A stretch of DNA of 38,714 nt from Opitutales bacterium. Lineage in GTDB: Bacteria > Verrucomicrobiota > Verrucomicrobiia > Opitutales > Oceanipulchritudinaceae. Positions 7,662 through 15,065 of the stretch are shown here, piece by piece. The stretch lies in contig JAFIGG010000137.1 in the NCBI GenBank assembly GCA_020831485.1, forward strand, positions 1 to 38,714. Reading direction: 5' to 3'. A program made the translations under genes and the position numbers. Every line of letters starts with the position of its first letter. Position 1 is the stretch's first letter. The notes under the pieces were generated by a model. That model saw only the letters and a list, made by a program, of their open reading frames with translations. It ran no database searches and was not told where the DNA came from.

Positions 7662-8822
7662 ATGAATTACGACGCCCTCATCCAATCTATTCGGAAAATC
7701 CATTCGGAAGCCAAAGCGGGTGCCGCAGGAGCGGTGAACCGCCACCTCATACTTCGCAACTGGCTTATTGGAGCCTACCTTGTTGAGTTTGAACAAGGTG
7801 GTAATGACCGAGCTGAATACGGTAATCGCTTACTGAAAAACGTTGCGCAGGATCTGAAAAAGACCTCCGTCCCCGGCTCCAGCATACAGATGCTGGAACG
7901 CATGCGAGCGTTCTATCTTTGCTACCCACAACTCAAATCACTAAAATCCCCATCACTGATGAGGATTTTCGGCAAGCCCCTGAATTCCAACACCTTGAAG
8001 AAATCCTCAACAGTGTTGAGGATTTCTTCCCCAAGCACTCCGCCCCCTTTGGAACCCGCAAGTGTTCTGCGGCTCTCTTGGAGCCATCTCATCGAACTCA
8101 TCCGCATCGACGACCCTTGGAAACGCGCCTTCTACGAAAACGAGAGCCTCAAAGGCAATTGGTCCGTGCGTCAACTTCAGAGGCAAATCGGCTCTCTGCT
8201 CTATGAGCGCACTGCGCTATCCACAGACAAAAAAACCGTCATTCAGGCGGGGCGTAGCCAAGCCACTGAAGCACCCCTCACGATGGATTCCTTGATTCGC
8301 GATCCCTACGTGCTCGAATTCACCGGACTCGCCGAGCGCCCGCACTACTTGGAATCCGAATTGGAGAAGGCGCTCCTCGATCACCTCCAAGCCTTCCTCC
8401 TCGAACTCGGGAATGGATTTTGCTTCGAAGCCCGGCAAAAGCGAGTCACTGTCGGCAACGAACACGACTACATCGACCTCCTGTTCTACCACCGCAGGCT
8501 CCGGTGTCACCTACTTGTTGACCTCAAGATTCGCCCATTCCAACACGGCGATGCCGGACAGATGAATTTCTACCTCAACTTCTGGAAGGAAAATATGATG
8601 GAGCCAGACGATAATCTCCCTATTGGCCTCCTCCTCTGCGCAGACCGCGACCATACAAAAGTGCAATACGCAACCTCGGGGATGAACCAGCAACTCTTCG
8701 TCTCCCGCTACCTCACAAAACTCCCGTCGCCCGAAGAAATCCGTGCCTTGATCGAAAGAGATCAAGCCGTCTTCGAAGAACAAGCCGCCTATAACACCCA
8801 ACCCCTTCACGCACAGTCATGA
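7662..8822 (+). CDS. yhcG: DUF1016 (YhcG-type) PD-(D/E)XK nuclease
   Basis: The 386-aa protein has the N-terminal DUF1016_N part (IHSEAKAGAAGAVNRHLILRN ... YGNRLLKNVAQDLKK) and a C-terminal PD-(D/E)XK nuclease domain. The catalytic signature is YIDLLFYHRRLRCHLLVDLK, with D272 and D287-x-K289, followed by the conserved AGQMNFYLNFWKE. LTMDSLIRDPYVLEFTGL marks the domain boundary. Proteins of this family often travel with restriction-modification and other defence operons, but the exact role is unsettled. The linker around residues 93-125 is encoded by two strong palindromes and has unusual composition, as if a mobile palindromic element had entered the gene in frame. Expression is probably driven by the promoter-operator just upstream. 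Confidence 0.85.
   Translation: MNYDALIQSIRKIHSEAKAGAAGAVNRHLILRNWLIGAYLVEFEQGGNDRAEYGNRLLKNVAQDLKKTSVPGSSIQMLERMRAFYLCYPQLKSLKSPSLMRIFGKPLNSNTLKKSSTVLRISSPSTPPPLEPASVLRLSWSHLIELIRIDDPWKRAFYENESLKGNWSVRQLQRQIGSLLYERTALSTDKKTVIQAGRSQATEAPLTMDSLIRDPYVLEFTGLAERPHYLESELEKALLDHLQAFLLELGNGFCFEARQKRVTVGNEHDYIDLLFYHRRLRCHLLVDLKIRPFQHGDAGQMNFYLNFWKENMMEPDDNLPIGLLLCADRDHTKVQYATSGMNQQLFVSRYLTKLPSPEEIRALIERDQAVFEEQAAYNTQPLHAQS
7943..8029. repeat. Two palindromes inside the DUF1016 linker
   Basis: Arm 7943-7955 pairs with 7957-7969 (13 bp, one mismatch, one-base loop). Arm GAAGAAATCCTCAAC (7997-8011) pairs perfectly over 15 bp with 8015-8029 around a 3-base loop. Both hairpins share an AAATCCTCA core, so they are related to each other. 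Confidence 0.8.
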
Positions 8823-9001
8823 GCACAAAACCTAAGAAAGCCATCTCCCATTCCGACGTCACCCCCGATACCCTTGGGCTTTACTTTGTCGTTCCCGCTC
8901 CCAAAGATCAGACCACCGCCTGCGCTAAGATTGCTAAGGATTCTTCGATAAAATATTCAAAAACCCAAGGTGGCGGACATTTGTTGTCCGGGGTCGGGTG
9001 A
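8819..9001 (+). pseudogene. Small frame ending in the duplicated regulator tail
   Basis: This 60-codon frame starts with an ATGA overlap on the DUF1016 gene. From about codon 27 it repeats the end of the truncated regulator at 7106-7636: APKD..TA.A.IA.D.S.KY.KT.GGGH.LSGV. The nucleotides 8899-9006 and 7530-7640 are clearly related. I read it as a duplicated, degenerate piece carrying the promoter-operator and not as a functional gene, though the ATGA start leaves a small coding product possible. Confidence 0.35.
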
Positions 9002-9007
9002 TATACT
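8966..9007 (+). promoter_or_regulatory. Promoter-operator copy 2 (before the cas3 remnant)
   Basis: CGGACA-TTTGT-TGTCCG at 8974-8990 is followed by TGA-TATACT (hexamer at 9002-9007), the best -10 match of the three copies. It lies 53 bp before the remnant ATG at 9044, the same distance as copy 3 from the intact cas3. Confidence 0.55.
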
Positions 9008-9043
9008 GGGAATAACTTCAAAGACATTTCGAACACAGCAACC

Positions 9044-9138
9044 ATGCCCAACACAAGCCATACCGATTACAGCGAATTCTTCGAGACAGCCGCAGGCAAG
9101 CTTCCCTATGGTTGGCAAGACCGACTGGCTGAAGGCCT
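9044..9138 (+). pseudogene. Remnant of a cas3 5' end
   Basis: The first about 31 codons (MPNTSHTDYSEFFETAAGKL...GWQDRLAE) are near-identical to the start of the intact cas3 at 9941, and the similarity extends back through the 5' leader to the operator. It stops before the Walker A motif, where unrelated sequence with a - strand UPF0175 gene begins. This is the broken-off head of another cas3 copy. Confidence 0.75.
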
Positions 9139-9301
9139 GAAAAACCGGGAAATCAAGGGACTCGGAGTCAGCGCCTTACGGCTAACACGACGTCTTTTTC
9201 GAACTTACCCACAAATTCGACAATCAGTGATTACCGAATTTCAAAACTCCTCGCTTAACCACACACAGCGCTTTCCGCCACCGTCCGAAACCGCCGTCAC
9301 T

Positions 9302-9571
9302 CTAATCCGCATCCGGCACAAGCTCTTGAGAGAGCTTCAATTCGCGATCCAAATCATCCCCGGACCAGGGAATGCAAACGTTGTGGCGGGCAAGCCAGCC
9401 CTCAAATTCCCACCGCTTCATCCCCGCCAGATCCGCAGCCTTGGCAACACTGACCTTGCCAGAGCCATACAATTGAGCGGCAAGACGAACCCTTACTTCC
9501 AAATCGGAAGGAAGCTCACGGTCGAACACCTCAAGAAATTCGTCTGGAACGGTAAGATTCATAACTTTCAA
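9302..9571 (-). CDS. UPF0175 family antitoxin-like protein
   Basis: The 89-aa protein reads LTVPDEFLEVFDRELPSDLE, then VRLAAQLYGSGKVSVAKAAD and LAGMKRWEFEGWLARHNV, ending IPWSGDDLDRELKLSQEL. This is the UPF0175 pattern: a beta start, then a helix-turn-helix-like KVSVAKAADLAGM segment. Members usually precede a PIN-domain (DUF3368) toxin. Only about 150 bp of possible downstream sequence on this strand remain before the cas3 remnant, and no intact PIN toxin is seen, so it looks like an orphan antitoxin dropped into the cas3 remnant. Confidence 0.75.
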   Translation of the reverse strand: MKVMNLTVPDEFLEVFDRELPSDLEVRVRLAAQLYGSGKVSVAKAADLAGMKRWEFEGWLARHNVCIPWSGDDLDRELKLSQELVPDAD

Positions 9572-9726
9572 GGTAAGGATGGAAGAGCGGAAATCAAGCC
9601 CAGCCCATTGTCCACCAACCCTCGACGAACTGCCGCGGGTATGGCGATTCGACCGGTAATCTCGCGCAAAACCGCTATCTGCCCCACGCCCGAAAACGAG
9701 AGCTCTGCCCTACCGGCACGCATGCC

Positions 9727-9830
9727 CTTACTTAATCTTTACAGAATTATTAGCTTTTACCTTTTCAAGCCCTAGCCATTCAATCACCCTTAACGGGTAT
9801 GCCACCAGAGGGATCCATCACCGAATTCAC
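9727..9830 (+). repeat. Duplicate of the regulator promoter region
   Basis: Sequence 9727-9820 (TTTACAGAATTATTAGCTTT, then AACGGGTATGCCACCAGAGG) mirrors 7018-7105 in front of the WYL-type gene. Here it runs within a few dozen bases into the operator box of copy 3, so the regulator body between promoter and tail is missing. It is a deletion derivative of the 7018-7640 segment. Confidence 0.65.
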
Positions 9831-9861
9831 CGACGGTTTTTTCGAGAGAACATCCAAAAAC

Positions 9862-9904
9862 CAAAGGTAGCGGACATTCCCTGTCCGGGGTCACCTGATA
9901 GAAT
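9862..9904 (+). promoter_or_regulatory. Promoter-operator copy 3 (drives the cas operon)
   Basis: CGGACA-TTCCC-TGTCCG at 9871-9887 is followed by TGA-TAGAAT (hexamer at 9899-9904). This -10 abuts an in-frame GTG at 9905, so that codon is unlikely to be transcribed usefully and the ATG at 9941 is the better cas3 start. It is the likely main promoter of the whole cas operon. Confidence 0.6.
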
Positions 9905-9940
9905 GTGAACAGCTTCAAAGACATTCCGAACACAGCAACC

Positions 9941-12565
9941 ATGCCTAATACAAGCCAAACCGATTTCAGAGAATTTTTCAAGACAGCCACAGACAAACCT
10001 CCCTATGATTGGCAAACACGACTTGCGGAAGAGCCCGAATGCAAATCCCGCCTGATAGATATCCCGACCGGGTTGGGAAAAACGGCAGGGGTAACATTGG
10101 CTTGGTTATGGAACCGGAACAAAGCATCCTCCGGGGAGGCGCCCACCACACCTTGGCCCCGTCGACTGGTTTACTGTCTCCCGATGCGGACATTGGTCGA
10201 GCAAACGGAAAGCGAAGTGAAGAATTGGCTCGATGCATTGGAAGAAAAGAAGCTCCTCCCCAACAAACGCCCTCGCGTTGTCATCCTCATGGGCGGCGAA
10301 GACCCCGGGGACAAAGACTGGGATCTCTACCCAGAACAACCCGCCATCCTCATCGGCACTCAGGACATGCTGCTATCCCGTGCCCTCAATCGAGGCTACG
10401 GCATGTCCCGCTACCGCTGGCCCATGCACTTCGCCCTGCTGAACAACGACGCCCTCTGGGTGATGGACGAAGTGCAATTGATGGGGGCGGGGCTTTCCAG
10501 CACTACCCAACTCGAAGGATTCCGCAACCCAGCGGAACAAGCTGCCCAACCCAGGCTCGGTTCACACAACTGCCATAGTTGGTGGATGAGCGCGACCATA
10601 CGTCCGGATTGGCTCAAAACGGTCGATCTACCCCCATACCTGATCGAATCGAAACCCTTACACCTGACTTCTCAGGAACAGGAGGATGGCGGTCGAGTCG
10701 AAGCGCTCCGCAACGCACCGAAATCCCTGAACCGTTCAACAGTCTCCTCCGGCAACAAAACCGAAAAGGCGATTGCCGCCTACATCGCCGAAAATCGCTG
10801 CCAGGATCACCTCAACCTCGTCGTCCTGAACACGGTCAAGCGTGCCCGATTGCTGCACAAAGCCTTGAGCACCCGAATTGGCAAAAGCGCCCCACGCCCA
10901 ATACTGCTGCATTCTCAATTCCGTCCACTCGATCGCCTTCGAATTCTTGAAGCCATTCATTCCGCATCCCCCGGACAAATAATTGTCAGCACTCAAGTTA
11001 TTGAAGCGGGCATTGATCTTTCAGCCCACACGCTCTTCACCGAACTGGCCCCATGGTCATCCCTGGTCCAACGCTTCGGACGCTGCAACCGTCACTTAGT
11101 CGATGCCCAACCGCAGTTTCCTGATGCCGCCATTCACTGGTTCGACCTCGACTGCGAGAAAGAAGCGCTTCCCTACGAAAGCGCCCAACTCGCAGCCGCT
11201 CGACAGCATCTTGAAACGCTCGAAGATGCCACAATCGCTGCATTGGAATCAGTGCCATCCCCCGACGAAGACAAGCCACAGTTCCGCCATGTCCTGCGCC
11301 GCAAAGATCTGATCGAACTCTTCGACACCACTCCTGACCTTGCCGGTGCGGACCTAGACATCGACCGCTTCATCCGCGACACAGACACCAGCCACGTCCA
11401 AGTCTTCTGGAGGGATTGGGAAGACAAAACCCCAAATGGAAACGAAGAGCAAGGCCTGGACCCCGAAGCACGCCCTCGCCGCGAGGAACTCTGCTCAGTG
11501 GCAAAGCACGAGTTCGCTGATTTCGTCAAAAAACTGAAATCTGGAAATGCTTGGCGCTGGAATGCCCTGGATCGCCAATGGCAAATAGCAAAGGCCGATA
11601 CGGTCTACCCCGGTCAAATCTACCTCCTACACTGCGACCAGGGTGGCTACGAAGAAAGTTCAAAAAACAGTCTCGCGCTCGGTTGGACGGGTGATCCGAA
11701 AAACAAACCAAAATCAATTATTCCGCGGGAAACACTCGATTCCAAACCCGAAGACAGCACGGACGACGACTCCGCCTCAATCTTAAAACAATGGCAAACT
11801 CTGGCCGAACACACCGACTGCGTTTGCCAAACACTACAGGACATTCTGAATACGCTCTCCGGTGACTTCTGCACTCTTCCGCTCGACGGTCAGGCCTCTC
11901 TCACAGAAATCCTAAACACCGCAGCCCGCTGGCACGATTGGGGTAAAGCCCTTCCAGCCTTCCAGGCGAAACTCATTGCAGATGCGGTCCTCTCCGCCGC
12001 AATTGACGGCCCTGTTGCCAAGGCTCCGGAGCACGCCTGGCGCAAAGGACGACTACCGGACAAGCCGAAGCCGGAAGACGACCGGCGTAAACACTACCGT
12101 CACGAACTGGCCTCCGCCCTCGGGGTCCTTCAGTCCGACTCCGGATTTCCTCTCAGCGGAATGGCGTGCGACCTCGCTGCCTACCTCATCGCCGCTCACC
12201 ACGGCAAAGTCCGCCTCTCCATTCGCTGCCTGCCAGGCGAATGGATTCCGCCCACGAACAGCAGCCCGTCCCGCTCACCACGCTTTGCCTGCGGCGTCTG
12301 GGATGGCGACAATCTCCCTGCCACTGACCTAGGCGAAGGCATTCGCGCAAACCCGCTCCAACTCTCCCTTGAACCCATGGAACTCGGTCTCGGCGAGGAA
12401 GCACCCTTTATCGATCAACCCTCCTGGGCCGAACGCGCCCTCACCCTGCGCGATACCCTCGGCCCTTTCGCCTTGGCTTATCTCGAAACCCTCCTCCGCG
12501 CCGCAGATGGCCGCGGCTCGAAAGCAGCACAGGCTGCCAGCCCATTGATCAACCAACGTCACTGA
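9941..12565 (+). CDS. cas3: Type I-G Cas3 helicase-nuclease, copy a
   Basis: The 874-aa protein has an SF2 helicase core followed by a C-terminal HD nuclease, the domain order typical of type I-G. Walker A IPTGLGKT lies at residues 41-48, the DEAH-like box is DEVQ at 176-179, then WWMSATI (motif III), STQVIEAGIDLS and QRFGRCNR (motif VI). The HD pair is H665-D666 in ARWHDWGKAL, with AAHHGK further on. Cas3 is recruited to target DNA by the Cascade complex, where it unwinds and degrades it. csx17a starts one base after its stop. It is clearly paralogous to the copy at 16704. Its C-terminus carries a dispersed palindrome in frame (SKAAQAAS). Confidence 0.95.
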   Translation: MPNTSQTDFREFFKTATDKPPYDWQTRLAEEPECKSRLIDIPTGLGKTAGVTLAWLWNRNKASSGEAPTTPWPRRLVYCLPMRTLVEQTESEVKNWLDALEEKKLLPNKRPRVVILMGGEDPGDKDWDLYPEQPAILIGTQDMLLSRALNRGYGMSRYRWPMHFALLNNDALWVMDEVQLMGAGLSSTTQLEGFRNPAEQAAQPRLGSHNCHSWWMSATIRPDWLKTVDLPPYLIESKPLHLTSQEQEDGGRVEALRNAPKSLNRSTVSSGNKTEKAIAAYIAENRCQDHLNLVVLNTVKRARLLHKALSTRIGKSAPRPILLHSQFRPLDRLRILEAIHSASPGQIIVSTQVIEAGIDLSAHTLFTELAPWSSLVQRFGRCNRHLVDAQPQFPDAAIHWFDLDCEKEALPYESAQLAAARQHLETLEDATIAALESVPSPDEDKPQFRHVLRRKDLIELFDTTPDLAGADLDIDRFIRDTDTSHVQVFWRDWEDKTPNGNEEQGLDPEARPRREELCSVAKHEFADFVKKLKSGNAWRWNALDRQWQIAKADTVYPGQIYLLHCDQGGYEESSKNSLALGWTGDPKNKPKSIIPRETLDSKPEDSTDDDSASILKQWQTLAEHTDCVCQTLQDILNTLSGDFCTLPLDGQASLTEILNTAARWHDWGKALPAFQAKLIADAVLSAAIDGPVAKAPEHAWRKGRLPDKPKPEDDRRKHYRHELASALGVLQSDSGFPLSGMACDLAAYLIAAHHGKVRLSIRCLPGEWIPPTNSSPSRSPRFACGVWDGDNLPATDLGEGIRANPLQLSLEPMELGLGEEAPFIDQPSWAERALTLRDTLGPFALAYLETLLRAADGRGSKAAQAASPLINQRH
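12527..12542. repeat. Dispersed palindrome, copy in cas3a 3' end
   Basis: GCACAGGCTGCCAGCC is a partial copy of the ACAGGCT-N3-AGCCTGT element, read in frame as AQAAS near the Cas3a C-terminus. Confidence 0.6.
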
Positions 12566-12566
12566 C

Positions 12567-14813
12567 ATGAACTCCATCCCACTCCCCGGCTGCACACCAG
12601 AACCCCTCATGGCCTACCTCAAGGCTCTGGGCGTTTTCCGACTCGTCTCCCAGCAAACGGACCCCTCCGCACGCGCTGCCTGGCGCGGCGGCCAATTTGT
12701 CCTCACGACGAAATTGAATCGGGAGGAATTGGCAGCGTTCTTCACTGAAAACTACGCGCCAAGTCCGATCTTTTCACCTTGGAACGGCGACGGCGGTTTC
12801 CTTACCGAGAGCGGGACGAGTTTTTCAACCATTGAAGCCATCCGAAGATCAACCGATCCCCGCTTGGCTGGCCTGCAAAGCGCCATCGGCAAAATCGAAG
12901 CAATGACGATTCTCAAGGAGTTCGGCCAGTGCCGCAGCGAAGCCAAGGCCCTTGAAAAAAAGAAGAAGGCAAAACAGGCCAGCCCAGACGAACTGGAAAA
13001 GCTGAAAGAACTCACCAAACGCGTGAAGTCGCTCAAAGAAACGATTCTCTTTCAAATTCGGAGTGACTTTCCGGACGACGCGTTGGGCTGGTTTGACACC
13101 TGTCTCCAGGTCGGTGAGGACGGGTTTTCCGTAGCACCCGCGCTTGGCTCGGGCGGCGTCGATGGACGGATGGAGTTTTCCGCCAATTTCCTCGGCAACG
13201 TCATGCTTGTTTCAGGCAATCCACACTCCCGCTCCTGGATCGAATCGAGCCTCTTTGCGGAAGGTGTTTCTGAACTTCATTCCGCTTCCATAGGACAATT
13301 TTCGCCCGGCAATATCGGCGGCCCCAACGCAACCCAGGGCTTCGAAGGCGCATCCGCACTGAACCCTTGGGATTATATTTTACTCATTGAAGGGGCTCCA
13401 CTCCTGGCTGGCTCAATCGCACGGCGTTGCCGCACCGCCCAATTCGGAAAAGCCGCCTTCCCCTTCACCGTCTTGCCCGTTGCCCAAAACGGTGAATCCA
13501 TGGAAGCCAAGGACAGCAATACCGCCCGCGGCGAGGTGTGGTTACCCCTGTGGGAGAAAAACCTTCGTCTCGCGGAACTGAAGCGTCTCTTCGGTGAGGG
13601 TCGGGCGGAATGGTCGGGCAGCCAATCGCGCACCAATATCGACTTTGCCAAGGCAGTTGCCAGCTACGGAGTGGATCGCGGCATCAAGAGCTTCTCGCGC
13701 CATGGATTTCTCCAACGCAACGGCCTCGCCTTCCTCGCCACACCTCTCGGCCATTTCGAAGTCAAGGCCCAGGCAAATATCGACCTGATCCGCGATGCCG
13801 ATCCGTGGATCGACCGCTACCGCCGCGCCTGCGGCGATAAAACACCGGCTCGCTTCGGCACTGCCTTGCGCGTCATCGACTCCGCCGTGTTCGACTACTG
13901 CCGGTTTGGTGGCAAGGAACGTTTCCAGACGATCCTCATCGCCCTAGGCCAAGCGGAACGCGAACTCGCAACCGGGGCCAAATTTCGCGAATCGGCTTAC
14001 CTCCGTCCCCTGCGCGGGCTTTCCGCCTCCTGGGTCGAAGCCGCCGACGACGCCTCACCTGAATTTGAAATCGCCGTCGCCCTAGCCGGTATTCGCGGCA
14101 CCAAAGGCCACCCCCTCGGCATTCGCGCCAATATGGAACCGGTTGCCTACAACAACAAAGGCGGCCTCGACTGGCTCGAGGGTAGCACAGCCGTGGTCTG
14201 GAAACGCGGCGACCTCGCAACCCATTTGGCCGCGACTTTAGAACGTCGCGCCCTCGACTGGCTACGCCTCAGCCTCGACGACCTCCCCATCCGTTCGTCG
14301 CGCACTGTCCGCCCCGAAACCATTGCCGCCTTCCTTCACGGAGAACTGGACGACGACAAAATCGAAGCCCTGCTCTGGGGCCTCATTGGCTGCAAAGTTG
14401 AATGGGCTACGGAACATAAAAGCGAGAACGCCCTGAATCACCTTCCACTGCCGCGCTGTTATCCCCTACTCAAAGCGATCTTTTCCGGCATACACAAAGA
14501 CACATCAATTCCGAAAGGATTGAACCCCCAACAGCAGGGAATCCTGGAAAAGCTAGCCTTCATCAAGCCCGACACCCGCCTGCTACAGCTTCTTCGCGCC
14601 AATCGGGTCCAAGAAGCAAATTCCATCGCCACACAACGTACCATCAACGCCGGGCTCTCCCCCGCGCGGGTCGATTGGTCGCACGAACTCAACGGCGTCG
14701 ACTCCACACGACTTGCCGCCGCACTCCTCCTGCCCGTCAGCCCATGGCATATGATCCGACTCTGGGACACTATTAAAAAGCCCCAACCCACATTCGCCTC
14801 AGAAACCACTTGA
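12567..14813 (+). CDS. csx17: Type I-G Cascade large subunit Csx17 (Cas8-like), copy a
   Basis: The 748-aa protein starts IPLPGCTPEPLMAYLKALGV and continues with WRGGQFVLTTKL and SPWNGDGGF, the recognisable N-terminal signature of Csx17. Later hallmarks are NPWDYILLIEGAPLLAGS, LPLWEKNL and YLRPLRGLS, all shared with the second copy at 20350. A lysine-rich coiled-coil insertion lies at about residues 128-150. Csx17 is the large subunit of the type I-G effector, expected to take part in PAM reading and Cas3 recruitment. It follows cas3a by one base. After it the operon is interrupted by a 252-bp gap that holds a crRNA-like element and then by a RhuM gene, so its partners csb1/csb2 lie more than 10 kb downstream. 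Confidence 0.9.
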   Translation: MNSIPLPGCTPEPLMAYLKALGVFRLVSQQTDPSARAAWRGGQFVLTTKLNREELAAFFTENYAPSPIFSPWNGDGGFLTESGTSFSTIEAIRRSTDPRLAGLQSAIGKIEAMTILKEFGQCRSEAKALEKKKKAKQASPDELEKLKELTKRVKSLKETILFQIRSDFPDDALGWFDTCLQVGEDGFSVAPALGSGGVDGRMEFSANFLGNVMLVSGNPHSRSWIESSLFAEGVSELHSASIGQFSPGNIGGPNATQGFEGASALNPWDYILLIEGAPLLAGSIARRCRTAQFGKAAFPFTVLPVAQNGESMEAKDSNTARGEVWLPLWEKNLRLAELKRLFGEGRAEWSGSQSRTNIDFAKAVASYGVDRGIKSFSRHGFLQRNGLAFLATPLGHFEVKAQANIDLIRDADPWIDRYRRACGDKTPARFGTALRVIDSAVFDYCRFGGKERFQTILIALGQAERELATGAKFRESAYLRPLRGLSASWVEAADDASPEFEIAVALAGIRGTKGHPLGIRANMEPVAYNNKGGLDWLEGSTAVVWKRGDLATHLAATLERRALDWLRLSLDDLPIRSSRTVRPETIAAFLHGELDDDKIEALLWGLIGCKVEWATEHKSENALNHLPLPRCYPLLKAIFSGIHKDTSIPKGLNPQQQGILEKLAFIKPDTRLLQLLRANRVQEANSIATQRTINAGLSPARVDWSHELNGVDSTRLAAALLLPVSPWHMIRLWDTIKKPQPTFASETT

Positions 14814-14824
14814 CCCAGACTGAA

Positions 14825-14841
14825 TAAATTCTTACTCATCA
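14825..14841 (-). promoter_or_regulatory. Target-like site for the crRNA-like element
   Basis: On the - strand this 17-nt site equals positions 1-17 of the pseudo-spacer at 14918, with one mismatch at position 12. It is preceded on that strand by TTG (14842-14844), which fits the TTN PAM reported for type I-G. A weak TTGACC at 14810 (overlapping the csx17a stop) could be a -35 whose -10 would fall inside the site. Confidence 0.6.
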
Positions 14842-14881
14842 CAAATGGAATGCCATTGCGCAAATCATCCCGGATTCAAGG

Positions 14882-14990
14882 CGGCCCTCAAAAGCACGCC
14901 CCGGGCCCTCTTGAAGCTGATGAGTAAGCATTTACAGATCAGCCCTTTAAAGAAACTTCCGCGCCCACCCGGGCGCGGCCCCATTAGAGT
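14882..14990 (+). ncRNA. Candidate crRNA-like RNA: degenerate repeat - pseudo-spacer - degenerate repeat
   Basis: The second pseudo-repeat (14955-14990) matches the array repeat at 22 of 36 positions and keeps the 8-bp stem with two compensating base-pair changes (CCGCGCCC/GGGCGCGG instead of CCGCGCTT/AAGCGCGG). The first (14882-14917) is weaker (18 of 36) but ends in the same TTGAAGC as the true 3' handle. They bracket exactly 37 nt (14918-14954), within the 34-39 range of the array spacers. The pseudo-spacer 5' end matches 14825-14841 on the opposite strand. This is how CreA-type or other cas-regulating crRNA-like RNAs are built: a partial seed match lets Cascade bind and repress without cleavage. 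A 74-codon frame (14845-15069) also crosses the region but resembles nothing I know. Confidence 0.6.
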
Positions 14991-14993
14991 AAA

Positions 14994-15010
14994 ACAGGCT
15001 GCTAGCCTGT
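14994..15010. repeat. Dispersed palindrome before rhuM
   Basis: ACAGGCT-GCT-AGCCTGT is a perfect 7-bp inverted repeat and the clearest member of the dispersed family found at 12527, 16535, 17057, 19468, 25337 and 25397. Confidence 0.7.
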
Positions 15011-15065
15011 GTCTCAACCGAACCATCAACAGCCAAAACGACAAATTGCTCAAAGAGGTGACAGA

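Noticed and set aside
9139-9775. Continuation of the + strand frame from the cas3 remnant to 9775
   Set aside because: After about codon 31 it lacks any Cas3 similarity and lies antisense to the UPF0175 gene and intergenic DNA.
5990-12850. ATTGAAGC matches inside genes (about 6003, 11006, 12831) as further pseudo-repeats
   Set aside because: They lie within conserved coding sequence, lack the repeat hairpin and have no partner at spacer distance.
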